A stretch of DNA of 18,124 nt from assembly GCA_046582565.1 (NCBI GenBank), contig JAYGED010000150.1:1-18124 (forward strand), given 5' to 3'. Of this stretch, positions 14,780-18,124 are shown piece by piece (position 1 is the first letter of the stretch; every line of letters begins with the position of its first letter). Under the pieces are notes generated by a model. That model searched no databases. It saw only the letters and a list, made by a program, of their open reading frames with translations, and had not been told where the DNA came from. Source of the DNA: JAYGED01 sp046582565. Its GTDB lineage: Bacteria > Pseudomonadota > Alphaproteobacteria > JAAXGF01. Both the position numbers and the translations under genes were made by a program.

Positions 14780-16268
14780 GGCGATCCTTGATTATTTTGA
14801 TGAGGGGCAACGCGAAGAGTGCGACGGTCGCCGCCATGATGCCGGCTGACATGGGTCGTTCGTAGAAGATCGCAAACGAGCCGTTGGAAATGATCAGCGA
14901 CTGACGCAGGGCCGGCTCCGCCAGAGGCCCCAGCACGATGGCCAGCACCGCCGGCGCCATGGGGTAGTCGAGCTTGCGCATGAGGTAGCCGACGACGCCG
15001 AAAATCAACATCAGCCAGACATCATGCATGTCCTGAGTCGGCGCATAGCCGCCGATAATGCAGAGCACGAAGATGATTGGCGCGAGAATGGTGAAGGGCA
15101 TCTTCAACACCCAGATAAACGCCGGGATGAAAGCGAGATTGAGCAGCAGGGCGAAGAGGTTCGCCGCATAAAGGCTGGCGATCAGCCCCCAGACGAAATC
15201 ACTATGCTCGACAAACAGCATCGGTCCGGGCTCAAGCCCCCAAATCACCATGCCGCCGAGCAGGATAGCCGTGGTCGGCGAGCCCGGAATACCGAGGGTC
15301 AGCATGGGAAGCATGGCGCCGGTGCTGGCGGCGTTGTTGGCTGCTTCCGGCGCCACCACCCCGTTGATATTGCCCTTGCCGTAGGTTTCCGGATCTTTCG
15401 CCATTGTCTTGGCCATGCCATAGGCCATGAGCGAGCCCGGGGTCGCGCCGGCAGCCGGAAGAATGCCGACGAAATAGCCCAGGAATGACCCCATGACCAT
15501 GGTCCGGATGTTGTGCCTGAGATCGACAATACAGGCTATGATTCGGCGGAACGAGATCGTTGCCTGGGAAATTGTCACCTCGCCCTTGCTTTGTTCGATG
15601 GTCCAAAGCATTTCGCCAATGCCATAGATGCCAATGGCAAGCACCAGGAAGTTGATGCCGTGATAGAAGCCCGGCAGGTCGAAGAAAATCATCCTCGGCT
15701 GGCCGCTGATTATGTCCAGACCGACAGCGCTCATCACCAGGCCGATGAAGATTGAAAAGAACGTCTTGGGAATATCATCGCCGCCAAGGCCGATAAATGT
15801 CGCGAAGGCCAGCAGCATGAGCGTAAAAATTTCCGGCGAGCCAAAGGTTAGCGCGATATCGGCGAGCGGTGGCGCGAACAGGGTGAACAGCACAACCGAT
15901 ATGGTGCCACCCACGAAAGACGCCGTGGCCGCCGCGACCAATGCCCTGTCGGCCTCGCCCTTGAGCGCCATGGGCCTGCCGTCAAAGGTGGTGGCCACCG
16001 CCGTCGAGGCGCCGGGAATGCCGAGCATGATCGAAGAGATGGCGCCGCCGTACATGGCCCCGTAATAGAGCGCGGCCAGGAATATGATGGCCGCCGTCGG
16101 TGGCACCAGAAATGTCATCGGCAACAGGATTGCGACGCCATTGACCGATCCCAGGCCGGGCATGGCGCCGATGAACAGACCAATCGCGCAACCGAACAGC
16201 GCGACGCCCAGGTTCAGCGGCTGAAACGCAATTGCGAAACCGCCAAGGAGAAGTTCGAGAATTTCCAT
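14766..16268 (-). CDS. tctA: TctA, large permease subunit of a tripartite tricarboxylate transporter
   Basis: This 500-residue membrane protein has about eleven hydrophobic segments. It carries the TctA signature GAMPGLGSVNGVAILLPMTF (about 32-51) and its internal-repeat counterpart FVGILPAAGATPGSLMAYG (about 265-283). SIMLGIPGASTAV (78-90) and LTLGIPGSPTTA (about 324-335) are the matching Pro-Gly loops. TctA is the cation-coupled translocating subunit; with TctB and a periplasmic TctC it takes up carboxylates such as citrate. The gene follows tctB after six bases, in an operon TctC-TctB-TctA. Its last bases overlap the convergent P-loop gene. Confidence 0.95.
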   Translation of the reverse strand: MEILELLLGGFAIAFQPLNLGVALFGCAIGLFIGAMPGLGSVNGVAILLPMTFLVPPTAAIIFLAALYYGAMYGGAISSIMLGIPGASTAVATTFDGRPMALKGEADRALVAAATASFVGGTISVVLFTLFAPPLADIALTFGSPEIFTLMLLAFATFIGLGGDDIPKTFFSIFIGLVMSAVGLDIISGQPRMIFFDLPGFYHGINFLVLAIGIYGIGEMLWTIEQSKGEVTISQATISFRRIIACIVDLRHNIRTMVMGSFLGYFVGILPAAGATPGSLMAYGMAKTMAKDPETYGKGNINGVVAPEAANNAASTGAMLPMLTLGIPGSPTTAILLGGMVIWGLEPGPMLFVEHSDFVWGLIASLYAANLFALLLNLAFIPAFIWVLKMPFTILAPIIFVLCIIGGYAPTQDMHDVWLMLIFGVVGYLMRKLDYPMAPAVLAIVLGPLAEPALRQSLIISNGSFAIFYERPMSAGIMAATVALFALPLIKIIKDRLKKS

Positions 16269-16274
16269 GACGAT

Positions 16275-16772
16275 TCAGAGAAAGATATCGTAGAGCGGAT
16301 AAAAAAGCGGCTCTGTGTAGCCCTTGGGGAGCGAGATATTGAGCGTAATCTCGAAGAAGAAGAAAGCGATCACAGGCGTCGCCAGGGCAATCGCGCCCGT
16401 GGTCAACCAGCGATGGTTGCCCATGAAGCGCATGTAGAAGGCGAGATACAACGGCACCGAGCCATAAACCCCGATAAAATGGATCAAACCGACCATGACC
16501 GTCAGCGAGCCGGCGCCGGCAATAAACAAGCTGAAACCGTGCGAGTCCATAAAAGGTCTGACTGAATGCGACAGCGGGCTGCGGCCCCGAAACCATCGCA
16601 CGATGATGACCACGGTGCAGATCAGCATCCCCGCCGCCAGCCAGAAGGGAAAGGCGCCGCCGCCGGGACCTTCGTTAGGTATCCAGCCGATGGGAAGCTC
16701 GGCGCTCTTCCACATCAGGTAAAGAGAGAGGACCGCCATGGCGAGCGCCATGACCAGCTCGGCGCGCCGCAT
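16275..16772 (-). CDS. tctB: TctB, small membrane subunit of the tripartite tricarboxylate transporter
   Basis: This 165-residue protein has four hydrophobic segments (about 5-20, 43-59, 82-100 and a long C-terminal pair around 102-150). GWIPNEGPGGGAFPFWLA (29-46) is the loop typical of TctB proteins. The function of the subunit is poorly defined, but it is needed with TctA for transport in characterised systems. ATG 16772 is preceded by a GGGAGGG ribosome-binding site. It sits 38 bases after tctC and six before tctA. Confidence 0.9.
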   Translation of the reverse strand: MRRAELVMALAMAVLSLYLMWKSAELPIGWIPNEGPGGGAFPFWLAAGMLICTVVIIVRWFRGRSPLSHSVRPFMDSHGFSLFIAGAGSLTVMVGLIHFIGVYGSVPLYLAFYMRFMGNHRWLTTGAIALATPVIAFFFFEITLNISLPKGYTEPLFYPLYDIFL

Positions 16773-16810
16773 GGCCGCCCTCCCTTACTTTACCTCGTAT
16801 TTCGGCTGAT

Positions 16811-17800
16811 CTACTGGATCTCGCCGATGCCTCTCAGAATAACCTCGTGAACCGCACGCTCGCGGGCCCAATAGGCCTTGAGGGCGCCGCCGGTGAGGAA
16901 GCCGCCCAACAGGCTCTTCTTGGCCATGTATGCCTGCCAGTCATCGCTGGCGTAGACCTGGGCAAAGACATTTCTGTAATAGGCCTGAGCTTCATCGCTC
17001 ATGCCCGGCGCGCCGACCACGCTACGTTGCATATAGTAGACATAGTCCTTGCCGAGTTCCTTGAAGGTGGGAACGTCCGGGAATACCGCGAGGCGGGTCG
17101 CCGTGAAGGCAGCCAGAGGGCGGGTCTTTCCAGCCTCCCAGAAGCCAAGCTGCTCGGACGGGTTGTTGACCGTGGAATCGGCGTTTTTACCGGCCAGTTC
17201 CTTGGCTACACGGCCGCCGCCCTTATAGGGCACGTACTTCATGTCGAGGCCGTAGGCGTTATTCAGGAAGGACGTGAGAAGCTGGTCTTCCTGGCCCTTG
17301 CCGGTGCCGGCCATGATCCAATCGCTGCCCTTGGCCTTCACGGCGGCGACAAAATCTTCAATATTGTGAATGTCGCTGTCAGCATTCACCCACAGCAGGA
17401 ATGTATCCTCGGCCATGCGGCCAACCGGGCTGAAGGTAAAGATATCGACATTGAGACCGGGCTGACGCAGCGGCGTCGTGTAGAAGCTATTGAGCGTGAC
17501 CATGATGGTATGGTTGTCGCCCTGCTTCCCCTTGAGATAGATGAGCGATTCAGCGCCCGAGCCGCCGGGCTTGTTGATCGGCACGAAGGGCTTTGACGAT
17601 AACCCATTTTTTTCGATAACGGCTTGCATCAACCGCGCCATCTTGTCGGCGCCGCCCCCTTTGCCTGCCATGATCACAAACTCAACCGGCTTCTTGGGCT
17701 CCCAGCCCGCCGCCGCATCGCTTGATGAAAAGGTGCCGCCAAGCGCAAAAACCAGCGCCGCGGCAAGTCCATAAATTGTTGATCGTGTTAGCCAGTTCAT
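16811..17800 (-). CDS. tctC: TctC/Bug-family periplasmic substrate-binding protein
   Basis: This 329-residue secreted protein begins with a signal peptide (MNWLTRSTIYGLAAALVFAL, then GGTFSSSDAAAG with a likely cleavage after DAA). The mature part has the Bug/TctC layout: KPVEFVIMAGKGGGADKMAR, PINKPGGSG, the KYVPYKGGGRVAKEL loop (about 201-215) and AVFPDVPTFKELG. Bug proteins bind carboxylates, often dicarboxylates or aromatic acids, and pass them to TctAB. I chose ATG 17800 over an upstream ATG at 17857 because a GGGAG site lies six bases before it and the signal peptide starts there. It is first gene of the tct operon. The ligand cannot be read from sequence. Confidence 0.93.
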   Translation of the reverse strand: MNWLTRSTIYGLAAALVFALGGTFSSSDAAAGWEPKKPVEFVIMAGKGGGADKMARLMQAVIEKNGLSSKPFVPINKPGGSGAESLIYLKGKQGDNHTIMVTLNSFYTTPLRQPGLNVDIFTFSPVGRMAEDTFLLWVNADSDIHNIEDFVAAVKAKGSDWIMAGTGKGQEDQLLTSFLNNAYGLDMKYVPYKGGGRVAKELAGKNADSTVNNPSEQLGFWEAGKTRPLAAFTATRLAVFPDVPTFKELGKDYVYYMQRSVVGAPGMSDEAQAYYRNVFAQVYASDDWQAYMAKKSLLGGFLTGGALKAYWARERAVHEVILRGIGEIQ

Positions 17801-17806
17801 GATGAT

Positions 17807-17811
17807 CTCCC
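17807..17811 (-). promoter_or_regulatory. Ribosome-binding site fixing the tctC start
   Basis: GGGAG on the minus strand is six bases before ATG 17800. This decides against the in-frame ATG at 17857, which would put 19 non-signal-like residues in front of the secretion signal. Confidence 0.7.
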
Positions 17812-17905
17812 ATTTGTTACGCCCCCCTACATGAGGTCGACGGAAAATTAGTATCACTGCCTCATAGAGTATTTCGTCCTCACTGCCAGGAAAAGCGTTT
17901 ATTTA

Positions 17906-18124
17906 AGGGCACCTCGAATAATGCCCTGACGAGCTCGAACCTGGGTAGCAGATGTTGCCCGGTCTCGGGATTTTAGCATCCGACCGCTCCTGATCGGTTG
18001 ATTTGATGCCAAACCTCGTAATCCGCACAGGCTCCCGCCTTCACTATCGTCATGTTGGCGTCGCCGACGCGAGACGCTCCAACTGCACCAGGCGGCGCAT
18101 GTTGTAGGCGATGTTCTTCAGCCC
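17906..18124 (-). mobile_element. End of a DDE-transposase insertion sequence (IS5/IS1182-like), runs off the window
   Basis: The transposase C-terminus at 18050-18124 is followed by about 145 non-coding bases ending in AAGGGCACCTCGAATAATGCCC (about 17905-17926), which has the look of an IS terminal repeat. It also contains a small inverted repeat, AGGGCA (17906-17911) against TGCCCT (17922-17927). A TTTAA target-like sequence precedes it (17902-17906). The opposite end is outside the window, so the boundary is inferred. Confidence 0.45.
18050..18124 (-). CDS. DDE transposase, C-terminal 24 residues (partial)
   Basis: The minus strand is open from the window edge to a TGA at 18050-18052 and encodes GLKNIAYNMRRLVQLER followed by LASATPT. 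The KNIAYNMRRL ending is typical of IS5/IS1182-type DDE transposases, whose last helix follows the catalytic glutamate. Only the C-terminus is visible, so the subgroup is uncertain and it is unknown whether the gene is intact. Confidence 0.6.
   Translation of the reverse strand, partial: GLKNIAYNMRRLVQLERLASATPT

Overview
The window looks like a chromosomal segment of an alphaproteobacterium, probably of the Rhodospirillales type. The DNA is GC-rich, genes are packed with 4-50 bp overlaps, GTG and TTG starts are common, and the proteins have typical proteobacterial family membership. The organism assignment is inference from gene content only. Insertion-sequence remnants bound both ends: the first 46 codons of an IS630-type transposase on the left (minus strand) and the last 24 codons of another DDE transposase on the right (minus strand).

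Left third (241-6632). A 93 bp AT-rich stem-loop repeat lies just past the end of a four-gene minus-strand operon. In transcription order the operon holds an Fe(II)/2-oxoglutarate oxygenase, a RimB-type retropepsin-like protease, RimK (ATP-grasp glutamate ligase) and an M14-family succinylglutamate desuccinylase/aspartoacylase-like enzyme. RimB-RimK-M14 is a known theme (ligase plus hydrolases acting on amino-acid tails); the oxygenase in front is the unusual part. A class III adenylate cyclase with its own N-terminal domain is transcribed divergently from this operon. It is followed by a membrane flippase-like protein (LPG-synthase TM/HpnL type) and a CDP-alcohol phosphatidyltransferase-like protein that lacks the fourth motif aspartate.

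Middle (6619-12699), all minus strand. First in transcription order is a GntR/FCD regulator, then a ThDP-dependent lyase, a very clear formyl-CoA:oxalate CoA-transferase (Frc), and a formyltransferase resembling the hydrolase domain of 10-formyltetrahydrofolate dehydrogenase. A complete CDP-alcohol phosphatidyltransferase and a YkgJ-type cysteine-cluster protein follow. The first four form a one-carbon module: Frc loads CoA from formyl-CoA onto an acid, the lyase splits the acyl-CoA and regenerates formyl-CoA, and the formyltransferase handles formyl-folate. The lyase resembles the ILVBL/2-hydroxyacyl-CoA lyase branch rather than classical oxalyl-CoA decarboxylase, so the true substrate may be a 2-hydroxy acid rather than, or as well as, oxalate.

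Right third (12700-18124). The intergenic region upstream of the GntR gene holds a perfect palindrome overlapping a near-consensus promoter, which suggests autoregulation. Divergently transcribed is a 617-residue protein of unknown function with an internal zeta-toxin-like P-loop kinase domain. Converging on it is a complete tripartite tricarboxylate transporter operon (TctC binding protein, TctB, TctA) that could import the carboxylic acid used by the one-carbon module. No tRNA, rRNA or CRISPR array was seen, and no gene-free stretch exceeds about 300 bases.
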